Shown piece by piece: positions 32,764 through 43,000 of a DNA stretch of 64,000 nucleotides. Below the pieces are notes generated by a model. It was given only the letters and a program-made list of their open reading frames with translations. It was not told the origin of the DNA and ran no database searches. Where the stretch lies: assembly GCF_016820535.1 (NCBI RefSeq), contig NZ_JADHDY010000008.1, positions 1-64,000 of the forward strand, given 5' to 3'. Position 1 is the first letter of the stretch, and each line of letters begins with the position of its first letter. This stretch comes from Sporosarcina beigongshangi (GTDB lineage: Bacteria > Actinomycetota > Actinomycetes > Actinomycetales > Micrococcaceae). The position numbers and the translations under genes were made by a program.

Positions 32764-33672
32764 CTAGCCACCGGTCAGCCACCCCCACGCCTTCTTGGCG
32801 ACGTTGGCGGTTTCCTTGCCCAGCCAATTGGCACCCTCGGAGACCCTGTCCCCCACCCAGCCGGCTCCGGCACCGATCATTTCACTGGTTGAACCGTAGC
32901 CGAGGCTGGTGGAGAGCATGCCCAATCCGGCCCAGGCGACGCCCGCCACGGCGAAGGCGGGGCCGACCACGGGGATGAATGATCCGACAGCCAGTACGGT
33001 GGTGACGCCGCCGTCAATGATCTGGTTGGTGTCGCCGGTCATGATCCCGTTGGCAAGCTGGACGCCGCCGCCAATGACGCTGAGGACCCCGGCAGCCCGG
33101 CCAACCATGGACAGTCCGTTGAGCAGCTGCGTGCCCTTGACGTACTGCCCCAGCTGCCCGGCTTCCGCGCTCAGCAGGCTCCACGGCATCTTGCGCAACA
33201 GCCCGGCTTTCACCATGTCGTCGAGCAGGCTGCTGGCCAGGATCCCCGTGGTCGAGGCCAAGAGGTTGATGGCCTGGTAGATGGGGTTCCCGTTCGCATC
33301 CACAAGGGGCTGCAAGGGCGTGTCGGCGCCGTTCCCTCCGGAGGCTCCCCCGCCCCCGCCGCCGCCCGAAGATCCGCCCCCAGGCGTCCCGCCGCCGCCG
33401 TCGTCGGCGCTCGCGCGCTCCTGCTCATCGGCCTGGGCCTTGACCGCGGTCGAGTGCTGGGTCAGCATCGACCCGGTGTCGTGCAGGGTCCTGCGCAGGC
33501 CGTTGTTCCAACGGCCACGGAACATCTCGCTGTCCGGGCCATGCCAACGAGCCTGGCTGATCACGCTGTTGAGCGTGGATGACAAGTTGGTCAGGGTCTC
33601 GCCGGAGGACGCCATGGTCTTCGCCAAGTCGCGCAACTGCTCCGGGTTCGCACCAATCATGCCGTCTGTCAT
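32764..33672 (-). CDS. WXG100-like modular protein with glycine-rich linker and hydrophobic C-terminus
   Basis: A 302-residue protein. Residues 1-90 are helical with a central ARWHGPDSEMFRGRW turn, resembling the WXG motif of ESAT-6/WXG100 proteins secreted by type VII systems. A Ser/Gly-rich linker follows (about 92-112). The C-terminal 185 residues contain long alanine/glycine-rich hydrophobic stretches with alternating helices (VIGGGVQLANGIM, AFAVAGVAWAGLGML). The layout resembles LXG/WXG polymorphic toxins or membrane-inserting effectors. It heads a five-gene minus-strand cluster. No EccC-type ATPase is in the window, so any secretion would need machinery elsewhere. Confidence 0.72.
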   Translation of the reverse strand: MTDGMIGANPEQLRDLAKTMASSGETLTNLSSTLNSVISQARWHGPDSEMFRGRWNNGLRRTLHDTGSMLTQHSTAVKAQADEQERASADDGGGGTPGGGSSGGGGGGGASGGNGADTPLQPLVDANGNPIYQAINLLASTTGILASSLLDDMVKAGLLRKMPWSLLSAEAGQLGQYVKGTQLLNGLSMVGRAAGVLSVIGGGVQLANGIMTGDTNQIIDGGVTTVLAVGSFIPVVGPAFAVAGVAWAGLGMLSTSLGYGSTSEMIGAGAGWVGDRVSEGANWLGKETANVAKKAWGWLTGG

Positions 33673-33790
33673 GGGGACTGCCTTTGCGGTCGGTGGGGGT
33701 GCGTGGCGCACAATATTTTCCGTCCCACACTAGCGCGGCAGGCTCCGCTGCGCGATGGGGAGTCCTCACCATCGCGGCTAGAATCAACGC

Positions 33791-34885
33791 ATGCTTCCCG
33801 CCTATGACCACTCCTCCAGCTATTCGCATTGGGATGCCGGCCTGTGGGCCCGTGTCCTGTCCGCCTCGGGGGTGCGCAGCCCGTTCACCGGTGAACCCTT
33901 CACCGAGGCCATGCTGGCGGGGCTGGCGGGTGGGATCGGCTTCATGATTTTCACCTTTGAATACAAGGACATCACCACGGCGTCGGCCGTGACCCGCTTC
34001 CACCCCGGGCCCTACACCGAGAACCTGCTCCGCCGCTCCGGCGCCGCTGTCAACATCCAGCAGACCGGCAGCGCCACGCTGGCCCAGTCGCGACTGGACG
34101 CCGCCCTCGAAACCGGGGTGCCCGCCGTCGTGCGTGTTGTGCGCGGCGAGCTGCCCTGGGTTGCAAAGGACCCGCTGGCCGACATGGACTCCGTGGACGT
34201 TGTGGTGGTGGCCCGGGAGGGCGCCGATTACCTGATGGACGACGGCGGCGGGCGGCTTGAGCGGATCAGCGCCGTTGCGCTGGCGCAGGCGCGCGGCTCG
34301 CGCAAGGCGGACAAACACTGGCAGGGGCACGTGATGGTCCGCGGCGGGGCAGCCCAGGAGGGTGAGTCGCTGACCGTGGACGTGGTGCGCCAGGCCATGG
34401 CCGAGACCGCGGCGGAGCTTCTCTCGAAGCAGGCCCCGCCCGGCATTCCGCCGGGATACGCCAGGAACTTCGGTGTGCTGGGCATGCAGACGTGGGCGCA
34501 GCGGCTGGTGGATGCGTCTACAAAGCACGGCTGGATGCGGATCTTTGGCGACCCCGAACGCTCCGCCGCCGGCATGGGCATGCTGCACGGGCTGCTCGCG
34601 GGGAAGCGCTACAGCGGACCCGGCGCGCTGCGGCCGTTGTATGCGCAATTCCTCGATGAGGTGGCGCTGGCGGGAGAGGGGGTGTCCGGCGTCGAAAGGG
34701 CAGGACTGGCCGAAACAGCGGCGCAATACCGCGCACTGGGGGAGCATTGGGACGCCCTGACGGCGCTGGTCGGGGCGGCGGACGGACCGGATTTTGCCGC
34801 GATGGCGTCCCGGGTGGAGGCGATCGGGGTGCTCGAGGAGGCCGCGGCGAAGGAACTTGCGGCTGTGGCGGGCGGCACGGCCTAG
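33791..34885 (+). CDS. BtrH N-terminal/DUF4872-type protein
   Basis: A 364-residue protein resembling the group that pairs a butirosin-biosynthesis-H-like N-terminal domain with DUF4872. The N-terminal GGIGFMIFTFEYKD region is the characteristic glycine-rich segment, and the C-terminus is helical and alanine-rich. BtrH itself transfers an acyl group from a carrier protein to an aminoglycoside; the role here is unknown and no biosynthetic cluster surrounds it. TAGAAT (33779-33784) lies 6 nt before the ATG with no ribosome binding site, suggesting a leaderless mRNA. It is divergent from the WXG100-like gene. Confidence 0.65.
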   Translation: MLPAYDHSSSYSHWDAGLWARVLSASGVRSPFTGEPFTEAMLAGLAGGIGFMIFTFEYKDITTASAVTRFHPGPYTENLLRRSGAAVNIQQTGSATLAQSRLDAALETGVPAVVRVVRGELPWVAKDPLADMDSVDVVVVAREGADYLMDDGGGRLERISAVALAQARGSRKADKHWQGHVMVRGGAAQEGESLTVDVVRQAMAETAAELLSKQAPPGIPPGYARNFGVLGMQTWAQRLVDASTKHGWMRIFGDPERSAAGMGMLHGLLAGKRYSGPGALRPLYAQFLDEVALAGEGVSGVERAGLAETAAQYRALGEHWDALTALVGAADGPDFAAMASRVEAIGVLEEAAAKELAAVAGGTA

Positions 34886-34930
34886 CCCTGTTTTCATGGC
34901 CCGGGCGCTCCCTGCGATAGGCTAGGGGGC

Positions 34931-36055
34931 GTGACTTATGAGATTGAGATTGGCCGTGGAAAGCGTGGACGCCGCGCATACTCGTTGGATGAGATTGCGA
35001 TTGTGCCCTCCCGGCGCACCCGCGACCCCCAGGATGTGTCGGTGAAATGGCAGATCGACGCGTACCAGTTTGACATCCCCGTCCTCGGTGCGCCGATGGA
35101 CTCGGTCATGTCCCCGGAGACCGCAATTGCCCTCGGCAAGCTGGGCGGCCTCGGCGTTTTGGACCTGGAGGGCCTGTGGACCCGCTATGAGGATCCGCAG
35201 CCGCTGCTCGACGAGATCGCGCTGCTGCAGGCCTCCGTGGTTGATGCGGAGACCACCGTCCGCCTCCAACAGATCTACAGCGAGCCCATCAAGGCCGAAC
35301 TGATCACCGCCCGCCTGGCAGAGATCCGTGCCGCGGGCGTGACCGTTGCCGGCTCACTGACACCGCAGCGCACACAGGAGTTTTACAAGACCGTTGTGGC
35401 TGCAGGCGTGGACATCTTCGTCATCCGCGGCACCACGGTCTCGGCTGAGCACGTCTCCAAGTCGACCGAACCGCTGAACCTCAAGCAGTTCATCTACGAA
35501 CTTGACGTCCCCGTCATTGTGGGCGGCGCCGCGGGCTACACCCCGGCCCTGCACCTCATGCGCACCGGCGCGGCAGGCGTCCTGGTCGGCTTTGGCGGCG
35601 GTGCGTCCACCACCACCAGCCGTGCCCTGGGCATCCGCTCGCCCATGGCCAGCGCCATTTCCGATGTTGCCGCGGCCCGCCGCGACTACATGGACGAGTC
35701 CGGCGGACGCTACGTGCATGTCATTGCCGACGGCGGCATGGGCTCCAGCGGCGACATCGTCAAGGCGATCGCCATGGGCGCCGACGCCGTCATGCTCGGC
35801 GCCGCGCTCTCCCGCGCAGCCGAGGCTCCCGGCCAGGGCTGGCACTGGGGTGCCGAGGCACACCACCAGGAACTGCCGCGCGGCCACCGCGTCCACATGG
35901 GCACGGTCGGCACCCTGGAGGAGGTCCTGCACGGCCCGGCCCACCAGGCCGACGCAGCCTCCAACCTGATCGGTGCACTGCGCCGCTCCATGGCCACCAC
36001 AGGCTATTCGGACCTGAAGGAATTCCAGCGCGTCGAGGTCATCGTCGCCCCGTAG
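34931..36055 (+). CDS. guaB3: GuaB3-family IMP dehydrogenase-related protein
   Basis: A 374-residue TIM-barrel protein of the GuaB3 family. Compared with guaB it lacks both CBS domains, and the position of the catalytic cysteine loop reads IRGTTVSAEHV, without the SICTTR motif. The phosphate-binding segments IVGGAAGYTPALHLM and IADGGMGSSGDIVKA are retained. Its metabolic role is debated. GTG 34931 is probably used without a leader (TAGGCT at 34917-34922). A strong terminator follows. Confidence 0.92.
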   Translation: MTYEIEIGRGKRGRRAYSLDEIAIVPSRRTRDPQDVSVKWQIDAYQFDIPVLGAPMDSVMSPETAIALGKLGGLGVLDLEGLWTRYEDPQPLLDEIALLQASVVDAETTVRLQQIYSEPIKAELITARLAEIRAAGVTVAGSLTPQRTQEFYKTVVAAGVDIFVIRGTTVSAEHVSKSTEPLNLKQFIYELDVPVIVGGAAGYTPALHLMRTGAAGVLVGFGGGASTTTSRALGIRSPMASAISDVAAARRDYMDESGGRYVHVIADGGMGSSGDIVKAIAMGADAVMLGAALSRAAEAPGQGWHWGAEAHHQELPRGHRVHMGTVGTLEEVLHGPAHQADAASNLIGALRRSMATTGYSDLKEFQRVEVIVAP

Positions 36056-36066
36056 TCTGTGCTTCC

Positions 36067-36110
36067 AACACCGAGGCGCCCATCCCTTGCGGACCGGGCG
36101 CCTCGGTGTT
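36067..36110 (+). terminator. Terminator after guaB3
   Basis: AACACCGAGGCGCCC (36067-36081) is perfectly inverted at 36096-36110 with a 14-nt loop. TTTAA overlaps the end of the right arm. Confidence 0.8.
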
Positions 36111-36180
36111 TAACCCGGCTAGACTGGACGAGGAAAGGCCCGGTGCGGGGCCCTCCCACGGACGCAGGCGAAAGGTACCA

Positions 36181-36672
36181 ATGACGCAGGGCTCGCTGGA
36201 ACGCTATGAAACCCAACTGACCAATCCGGGCCTCGTAATCCTGGAGATGGTGGCCGACTCCAAGGAAGACGCCGCCGCGCAGCTCGCCGCCAAACTGTAT
36301 GAGCAGGGCCGCGTCTCCGACCTTGAGGGCTTCCTCGCCGACGTTAACGCCCGCGAACACCAGATGGCCACCGGCTTGCCCGGCGGAATCGGACTGCCGC
36401 ATGCCCGCAGCGCCTTCGTCAATGAAATTTCCATCGCGGTGGGCATCACCAAGTTCGACCACAGCTTGGATTTTGGTGCGGTGGACGGCCCTGCCAACGT
36501 GATTTTGCTCATCGCCACGCCCGCCAGCTCCTTCTCGGAACACTTGGAAGTGCTGGCCACGCTGGCCCGCTCTCTGTTCAAGGAGAACTTCCGGGAGTCG
36601 CTGCGCCGCGCCCACGACGTCGAGGTTATTGCCGAACTCATCAATTCGACCCTGGTGTTCTTCGACCACTGA
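36181..36672 (+). CDS. PTS EIIA-Fru-type protein (orphan)
   Basis: A 163-residue fructose/mannitol-type EIIA domain. The phosphorylatable histidine is His74 in GIGLPHARS. There is no IIB or IIC domain attached or nearby, so it may act with a transporter encoded elsewhere or as a regulatory phosphocarrier. TAGACT (36120-36125) is a -10 candidate and AAAGG precedes the ATG at 36181. Confidence 0.9.
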   Translation: MTQGSLERYETQLTNPGLVILEMVADSKEDAAAQLAAKLYEQGRVSDLEGFLADVNAREHQMATGLPGGIGLPHARSAFVNEISIAVGITKFDHSLDFGAVDGPANVILLIATPASSFSEHLEVLATLARSLFKENFRESLRRAHDVEVIAELINSTLVFFDH

Positions 36673-36809
36673 TCCGAGGCTCTCCCCACTCTCAGCCGCT
36701 GGCGCGTCTGCCATTGGGGCCCCTCGGAGCTGTGGGCCCAGCACTCCCATCCGTTCTCTCGTCTCGACCGCATTCGTTGTTCTACATGGTTACGAAGTAC
36801 CGTTGAAGT

Positions 36810-37721
36810 GTGTTAAAAACTGCCGTCAAGCCCAAATGGATAGCAGCGCTGCTGTTTGCGCTGGTTGTCGCCGCTGTCCTTGTCCTCCTCAGCCAGTGGC
36901 AGTTCTCGCGTTCATTGGAGAAGGATGTTGCCCCGCCGTCAGTGACGGAGAAGGTGCAGCCCCTGCTGGAGACCATGGAGCCCGGGCACACAATGACGGG
37001 CAACATCGAGGGCCAGCTGGTCACCGCCAAGGGCCATTTTGACGCGACCAGGCAGATTTTGGTTGCATCCCGCATCCAGGACGAGAAGGTCGGGTACTGG
37101 GTGGTGACAGCCTTTGTTGTGGATGGAGCGCCCGTCCTGGAAGGCGTGGCGGCAACCGACGAGGTCGTGATTCCCGTTGCCCGCGGTTGGATTCCCACGC
37201 CGGACAATGTGCCGGCAGCGCCCACGGGGACTTTGGAGGTTGAGGGCCGCCTGCTCAACTCGGAAGGCCCAGTTGTCTCGCCCAAGCTGCCACAAGGCCA
37301 GGTTTCCGCATTGGCTTCCGCGGAGCTGACGAACGTCTGGGACGTGACCACTTACGCGGCTTTCATCGTTTCCCACAGTGAAACACTCGACGGCCAGAAC
37401 GTTGGCGCCGCAGCCTCCAACGGGGCGCTGGTGCCCATCACCGTCACCGCCACGGACCAGAACAACAAAATCAACTGGCTCAACATCTTCTATGCCGCCG
37501 AATGGATCATTTTCGCCGGATTCGCACTCTTCCTGTGGTGGCGGCTCGTGGCCGACGACTACCGCCGTGAACAGGACGAATTGTTCGATTTCGACCACGA
37601 CGACGATGACGAAGAAGACGGCGAAGAAGACGAGGGCCAGGGCGGGCCCGACGGGGGCCGGGCCGCCACAGTGCCGACCGTGCATACAGACACCACGAAC
37701 CACACAGAGGAGAGCCGGTAA
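36810..37721 (+). CDS. SURF1-family cytochrome oxidase assembly protein
   Basis: A 303-residue protein with an N-terminal membrane helix (about 10-28), a central extracytoplasmic SURF1 domain, and a C-terminal helix (about 236-256). It helps assemble the heme-containing core of cytochrome c oxidase. Family features include the QWQFSR segment just after helix 1 and the VARGWIP motif. The C-terminal tail is unusual in being strongly acidic (DFDHDDDDEEDGEEDE). GTG start at 36810. The DUF3817 gene follows 2 nt later. Confidence 0.9.
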   Translation: MLKTAVKPKWIAALLFALVVAAVLVLLSQWQFSRSLEKDVAPPSVTEKVQPLLETMEPGHTMTGNIEGQLVTAKGHFDATRQILVASRIQDEKVGYWVVTAFVVDGAPVLEGVAATDEVVIPVARGWIPTPDNVPAAPTGTLEVEGRLLNSEGPVVSPKLPQGQVSALASAELTNVWDVTTYAAFIVSHSETLDGQNVGAAASNGALVPITVTATDQNNKINWLNIFYAAEWIIFAGFALFLWWRLVADDYRREQDELFDFDHDDDDEEDGEEDEGQGGPDGGRAATVPTVHTDTTNHTEESR

Positions 37722-37723
37722 CA

Positions 37724-38263
37724 GTGACCGAGCCCAAGAACACCGAATCCAGCACCACACCAGGAGCGCCCGCACAAACGGGAGCAGCGAAGCAGGGTGC
37801 CAAGACCGCTCCCAAGCGCCGCTTTGGAGGCACTCCGGCGCAGATCCTGAGCGCCCTGAAGTTTTACAAGTATCTCGCCTACGCCACCGGCGTCATGCTG
37901 CTGCTGCTGGTGGTGGAACTGGTGATTCGCTACGGCTTTGGCAGCGTCCTCGTCGCCGGCGGCACAGACACCACCGGTGCTGCACACGGCTTCGGCCTGG
38001 TCAGCATTGACGGAGGTGTCATGCCTGTCACAGGAGGCGTGAATCTGTCCACAACTGTGTTGATCGTCCACGGCTGGATGTACGTCGTTTACCTGATCTC
38101 CGACTTCCGCCTCTGGACCCTCATGCGTTGGCCGTTCAGCAAGCTGGTGCTGATTGCCCTCGGCGGCGTGGTGCCGTTCCTCTCCTTCATTGTCGAGGCC
38201 AAGGTGCACAAGGAAGTTCTGGCGGAAGTTGCCGCCAACCCAAAAGCCGGCAAGCGCTACTGA
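37724..38263 (+). CDS. DUF3817 membrane protein
   Basis: A 179-residue membrane protein of the DUF3817 family. About 42 polar N-terminal residues are followed by three hydrophobic segments, with the family-typical VHGWMYVVYLISDFRLW and a C-terminal FIVEAKVHKEV. It is translated from GTG 37724, two bases after surf1, so both are co-expressed and DUF3817 may also serve the respiratory chain. Function is not established. Confidence 0.88.
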   Translation: MTEPKNTESSTTPGAPAQTGAAKQGAKTAPKRRFGGTPAQILSALKFYKYLAYATGVMLLLLVVELVIRYGFGSVLVAGGTDTTGAAHGFGLVSIDGGVMPVTGGVNLSTTVLIVHGWMYVVYLISDFRLWTLMRWPFSKLVLIALGGVVPFLSFIVEAKVHKEVLAEVAANPKAGKRY

Positions 38264-38352
38264 CCTGCTTGCCCGGAGCCGGCCGCCGTCGTCCCGGTGA
38301 GGTACTGGTCACCTCCGGTGGCGGTGCGGGGCAAGGCGGCGCCCACGTGGGT

Positions 38353-38358
38353 TAAGAT
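38353..38358 (+). promoter_or_regulatory. guaA -10 box placing the transcript start at the start codon
   Basis: TAAGAT ends 6 nt before the GTG of guaA, and no ribosome binding site lies between. This predicts a leaderless guaA mRNA. The -35 region is not recognisable. Confidence 0.55.
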
Positions 38359-38364
38359 TGGTGG

Positions 38365-39954
38365 GTGACTACTCCCGCTAAGGCCCAGACTTCCCAGAAG
38401 CCCGTCCTGGTTGTGGATTACGGTGCCCAGTACGCCCAGTTGATTGCGCGCCGTGTGCGTGAGGCCAATGTGTACTCGGAAATCGTGCCGCATACCTATA
38501 CAACTGAGCAGTTGCTGGCTAAAAACCCAGCTGCCATCATCCTCTCCGGTGGACCCTCAAGCGTCTACGCCGAGGGCGCGCCCAACGTTGGTGCAGACCT
38601 GTTCGAAGCCGGCATTCCGGTCCTCGGCATTTGCTATGGCTTCCAGGCCATGGCAGCAGCCCTGGGCGGAACCGTCGCCGAAACAGGCCAGCGCGAATAC
38701 GGCGCAACCCAGGTGCAGATCCTTGGCGAAAGCCGTTCCATCCTTGCCGCGACCGACGCCGAGCAGACCACCTGGATGAGCCACGGCGACGCCGTGCACC
38801 AGGCTCCCGAGGGATTTGATGTCCTCGCGACCTCTGCAGGCGCTCCTGTTGCCGCCTTCGCCAACGAGGAAAAGTGCCTGTTCGGCGTGCAGTGGCACCC
38901 CGAGGTCAAGCACTCCGAATTCGGCCAGAAGGTCCTGGAGAACTTCCTGTTCAACGGCGCCAAGCTGGAAAAAAACTGGACTGCCACGTCAATCCTTGAC
39001 GAGCAGGTCGCGCTCATCCGTGAGCAGATCGGCGACGCCCGCGTCCTGTGCGGCCTCTCCGGTGGCGTTGACTCCGCCGTTGCAGCCGCATTGGTGCAGC
39101 GCGCTGTGGGTGACCAGCTCACCTGCGTGTTCGTCAACCACGGCCTCCTGCGCCAGGGCGAGGCCGAGCAGGTCGAAACCGACTTCGTTGCCTCCACCGG
39201 CGCCAAGCTGTACGTTGCCAACGAGCAGGACCGCTTCCTGAATGCCCTTGCCGGCGTTTCCGACCCGGAAACCAAGCGCAAGATCATCGGCCGCGAGTTC
39301 ATCCGTGCCTTCGAGGAAGCAGAGCGCGCCATCATGGCCGAGGCTGCCTCCGCCGGCGAGGAGATCAAGTTCCTGGTCCAGGGCACCCTGTACCCTGACG
39401 TCGTCGAATCCGGCGGCGGCGAAGGTGCAGCAAACATCAAGAGCCACCACAACGTGGGCGGACTCCCCGAGGACCTGCGCTTCGAACTTGTTGAGCCGCT
39501 GCGTGCATTGTTCAAGGACGAGGTCCGTGCCGTTGGCGCCGAGCTTGGCCTGCCGGCCGAGATCGTGGGCCGCCAGCCGTTCCCCGGCCCCGGCCTGGGA
39601 ATCCGCATCGTTGGTGAAATCACCGGCGAACGCCTGGAACTGCTCCGCAAGGCCGACGCCATTGCCCGGGCCGAGCTGACTGCGGCCGGCCTGGACAACG
39701 AGGTGTGGCAGATGCCGGTGGTCCTGCTGGCTGACGTCCGCAGCGTCGGCGTCATGGGCGACGGCCGCACCTACGGCCACCCGATCGTGCTGCGTCCTGT
39801 CTCCTCCGAGGACGCCATGACCGCCGACTGGTCGCGCCTGCCCTACGACCTTTTGGCGAAGATCTCCAACAGGATCACCAACGAGGTGGACGGGGTCAAC
39901 CGAGTGGTCCTGGACGTCACGTCCAAGCCGCCGGGAACCATCGAGTGGGAGTAA
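38365..39954 (+). CDS. guaA: GMP synthase (glutamine-hydrolysing)
   Basis: A 529-residue GMP synthetase converting XMP to GMP. The N-terminal class I glutamine amidotransferase has its nucleophile cysteine in LGICYGFQ and the His-Glu pair in GVQWHPEV. The ATP-pyrophosphatase domain has the P-loop [11 protein letters not shown], and the C-terminal dimerisation domain ends in [11 protein letters not shown] start. It completes the guanine branch begun by guaB upstream. Confidence 0.97.
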   Translation: MTTPAKAQTSQKPVLVVDYGAQYAQLIARRVREANVYSEIVPHTYTTEQLLAKNPAAIILSGGPSSVYAEGAPNVGADLFEAGIPVLGICYGFQAMAAALGGTVAETGQREYGATQVQILGESRSILAATDAEQTTWMSHGDAVHQAPEGFDVLATSAGAPVAAFANEEKCLFGVQWHPEVKHSEFGQKVLENFLFNGAKLEKNWTATSILDEQVALIREQIGDARVLCGLSGGVDSAVAAALVQRAVGDQLTCVFVNHGLLRQGEAEQVETDFVASTGAKLYVANEQDRFLNALAGVSDPETKRKIIGREFIRAFEEAERAIMAEAASAGEEIKFLVQGTLYPDVVESGGGEGAANIKSHHNVGGLPEDLRFELVEPLRALFKDEVRAVGAELGLPAEIVGRQPFPGPGLGIRIVGEITGERLELLRKADAIARAELTAAGLDNEVWQMPVVLLADVRSVGVMGDGRTYGHPIVLRPVSSEDAMTADWSRLPYDLLAKISNRITNEVDGVNRVVLDVTSKPPGTIEWE

Positions 39955-39985
39955 TCCCGCGGTAGGCACCCTGGGGGACGCCCGC

Positions 39986-40008
39986 AGCCTGATATTTCAG
40001 GCTTTTTT
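39986..40008 (+). terminator. Rho-independent terminator after guaA
   Basis: AGCCTGA (39986-39992), 4-nt loop, TCAGGCT (39997-40003) and a T-run to 40008. It is nested in an outer GGACGCC (39976-39982)/GGCGTCC (40009-40015) pair. Confidence 0.9.
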
Positions 40009-40066
40009 GGCGTCCTCCAGTGTGCCGAACAGGCATAAGCAGGCTGAAAACGATAGCCTGAATTGC

Positions 40067-43000
40067 ATGTCAGTATGGTCAAGACCGTTTCGCTTTAGCG
40101 CAGAGAAGAAGGCACCCGTGTCCGAAGTTGCAGGTCCCACGGCGAGCTCCGCGGAGTTCCAAAGCTGGCTTGCTGGACTGGAATCCTTTTCCGGGGCCGA
40201 CACGGCGCTGGCCTTTGAGAAGACAGCGCACGGCAGCATTGACCTCAGCCACGCGCATCCCTCCGGACTGGCCCAGCTGCTGGCCGGACGCAAGACCCGC
40301 CTTTCGACCCTCATCCGGGAACCGGAACACTATGCCGGCGCCAAGCGGGCCGCCGCCGCCCTTCGGGCCAAAATCTTTGAACTCAGCACCGACCGCGGCA
40401 TCGACGTCGGTTACCTCGCGGCCGGCATGGCCCGCTGGTCCAACGTGGAGGGCGACAGCAGCGGCGACATTTGTGCGCCCGTGCTGCTTGCCGCCGTCGC
40501 GCTGACTGTCCGGCCCGGCCAAGACGACTATGAACTTCAGCTCATGGAGCAGGCCCAGGTCAACCCTGCACTGGTGAAGCACCTGGCCACGCGGCACAAC
40601 ATCCACCTCGATGCGGCTGCCTTGGGCCGGCTTGCCTACAGCACCGCACGGTTTGACCCGGCACCCGTCCTGGAGCGCGTGCGGTCCATGCTCGGACCCA
40701 TCTTCAGTGCCAGTGTGGACCACGAACTCGTGGTCTCCACCTTCGCGTTTCTCGCCGACCATCTGGGCGACACCGCGCTGCTTGAACACAGCGACATGCT
40801 GGAGGAACTTCGCGGCCACAGCGGCGGCGACGTCCTTCCCGTGGAGCTTGAACCTGATTTTGGCCGCTTCGCCGCCCTGGACGAACGCCATCCCCGCGAG
40901 GAAATCTTCGTCCGTGACGCCGATCCTCAGCAGCAGTACGTCCTTGACCTGATCCGCAGCGGTGAATCCGTCCTGGTGTCCACTCCGCCCGGCACCGGCC
41001 AGACGCAGACTGCCATCAATGCCGTTGCCCAGATGGTCCATGACGGCAAGAACGTCCTGGTGGTGGGCGAGCGCCGCGGGACTCTCAATGAATTTGCCCA
41101 GATCTTTGCCGGCCTCGACCTCGACTCGCTCCTGCTGCAGCTGGGTGCCCAGACCGGGCCCCAGCAGATCAAGTCCCAGCTGATCCGGGCCATCACACGC
41201 AATGAAAAGGCGTCCGAGCCGAAGCTGGACACCCTGCACGAGACCCTCGTCGACCACCGCCACCAGCTGGTGGACCACGTGGCCAGCCTGCACAATGTGC
41301 GCGAACGCTGGGGCTGCTCGCCGTACCAGGCCATGCAGTCTTTGGCGGAGCTGACCTCCATCCATCCAGCACCGTCCACCACGGTCCGGCTCAAGCGCAG
41401 TGTCCTGGACAGCATCCGCGACCGCAAGGAGCTTACCGAACGGCTCCAGCGGGCCGCCCTGCTCGGCTCATTCAGCCAAGTTGCCGTTAGCAGCGCCTGG
41501 CACGGGGCCCGGATGGTGACCCGCAAGGAAACCGAAGCTGCGTTTGCCTTGGCGGAGGACCTGTACGCACGCGTGCCCGGCTTCGCCGAGAAGATGCGCG
41601 ATGTCGCCGAGTTCGGCCAGATCCGGCAGGGCGATTCCTTCGCCGAGTGGGGCCGCCAACTGGACATGCTCGTGGCCATCCGCGAAAGCCTGGACAAGTT
41701 CAACGCCGACGTCTTTGACTGGCCCACTGACGAGATGATCGCCGCCACGGCCACCAATGCCTGGCGCCGCGAGCGGGGCATTGACATGCCGGCCCTGCAG
41801 CGCGCCCGTTTCCGGCGCAACGCCAAGGACCTGGTGCGCCCGGGTGTCCACATTGCAGACCTCCACGCCTCCCTGGTGCTGGTCAGCGAGCAGAGCGCGC
41901 AGTGGGCCGAGACGGCCACGAGCAAGCGCCACCCCACGGTCCCCTCGGGCCTCGCCGATTTGAGCCGCACCTTCGCGGAACTGCGCAAGAAGCTGCTCGC
42001 CCTGGGGGCTGTCCTTGAACGCACGGTCGACGGCGGCGACCTCCTGAACTTCAACGCCGGAGAGCTGGTGGGCCGCCTCGAGGCACTCGTGGCGTCCAAG
42101 GACTCACTGGAAAACCTGCCCGAGCGCACCCTTCTCCTGGAGGGCATGCAGGAGCAGGGCCTGGGCGAGCTCCTCGACGACCTGGCCCGCCGTGAAGTGC
42201 CGTCCGAGCAGACCGGCGCCGAGCTGGAACTTGCCTGGTGGCAGTCCGCGCTTGAAGCCATGATCAGCGGCGACGAATACCTGGCCATGTCCGACGGCGA
42301 CAACCTCCGCCGCCTTGAGGCCGAGTTCCGGCTGGCTGACCAGGCACACGTCGCCTCCGGTCCCGGCAGGATCCGTTGGGGCCTGGCACAGGAGTGGGCC
42401 AAGGCGCTGGCCGGCCCGCACCGCCAGGGCGAGATGCTGCGCAACCTGTTGAAGGACGGGCGCGTGTCCATGGGTGCGCTGACCGCCCAGACCCCCGACC
42501 TGCTCCGCAACCTGGCCCCAGTCTTTGTCATGAGCCCGCTGGCCGTGCCGTCGGCCATTCCGGCTGGCTGGCGGTTCGACGCCGTGGTCATCCTGGACGC
42601 GGAGTCAACCTCCCTGCAGTCGGCACTGCCCGCACTGGCACGTGCCGACCAGGTCATCGCCTTTGGCGACGAACAAACGGCCTGCCCCAAGAGCTTCTCC
42701 GTTGCCGTCGCCGCCCCGGGGGAGAACGGCGCCGGTTCCCACCGGCTGGAAAGCGTGTTTGGTGCGCTGTCCAGGATCCTGCCGCGCCACCGCCTCACGG
42801 TTTGCTACCGGGCCGTCGACGAAGACCTGGTGCGCCAGCTCAGCAACGCCTTCTACGACTCGCAGCTGGAACGCCTCCCCGACGGACGCGTCCTGACGGG
42901 GCTGGAACGCTCACTCACCGTTGACTACCTCCCGGACGGCAAGGGTTTGCCGGGCATGGGCGACGGCGGCGTGGAGTCCGTGGTGGCCGAGGTCAACCGG

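Noticed and set aside
30286-33672. A complete type VII secretion system
   Set aside because: Only a WXG-like protein and small partners are present; no EccC/EssC ATPase, mycosin or EccB/D-type membrane genes lie in the window.
33425-34897. A 490-codon minus-strand frame antisense to the BtrH-like gene
   Set aside because: The plus-strand gene has a family match and a promoter; the minus frame is His/Gly/Arg-rich shadow sequence.
40079-42798. Long minus-strand frames opposite the helicase-like gene
   Set aside because: Ser/Arg-rich shadow sequence without domain or start signals.
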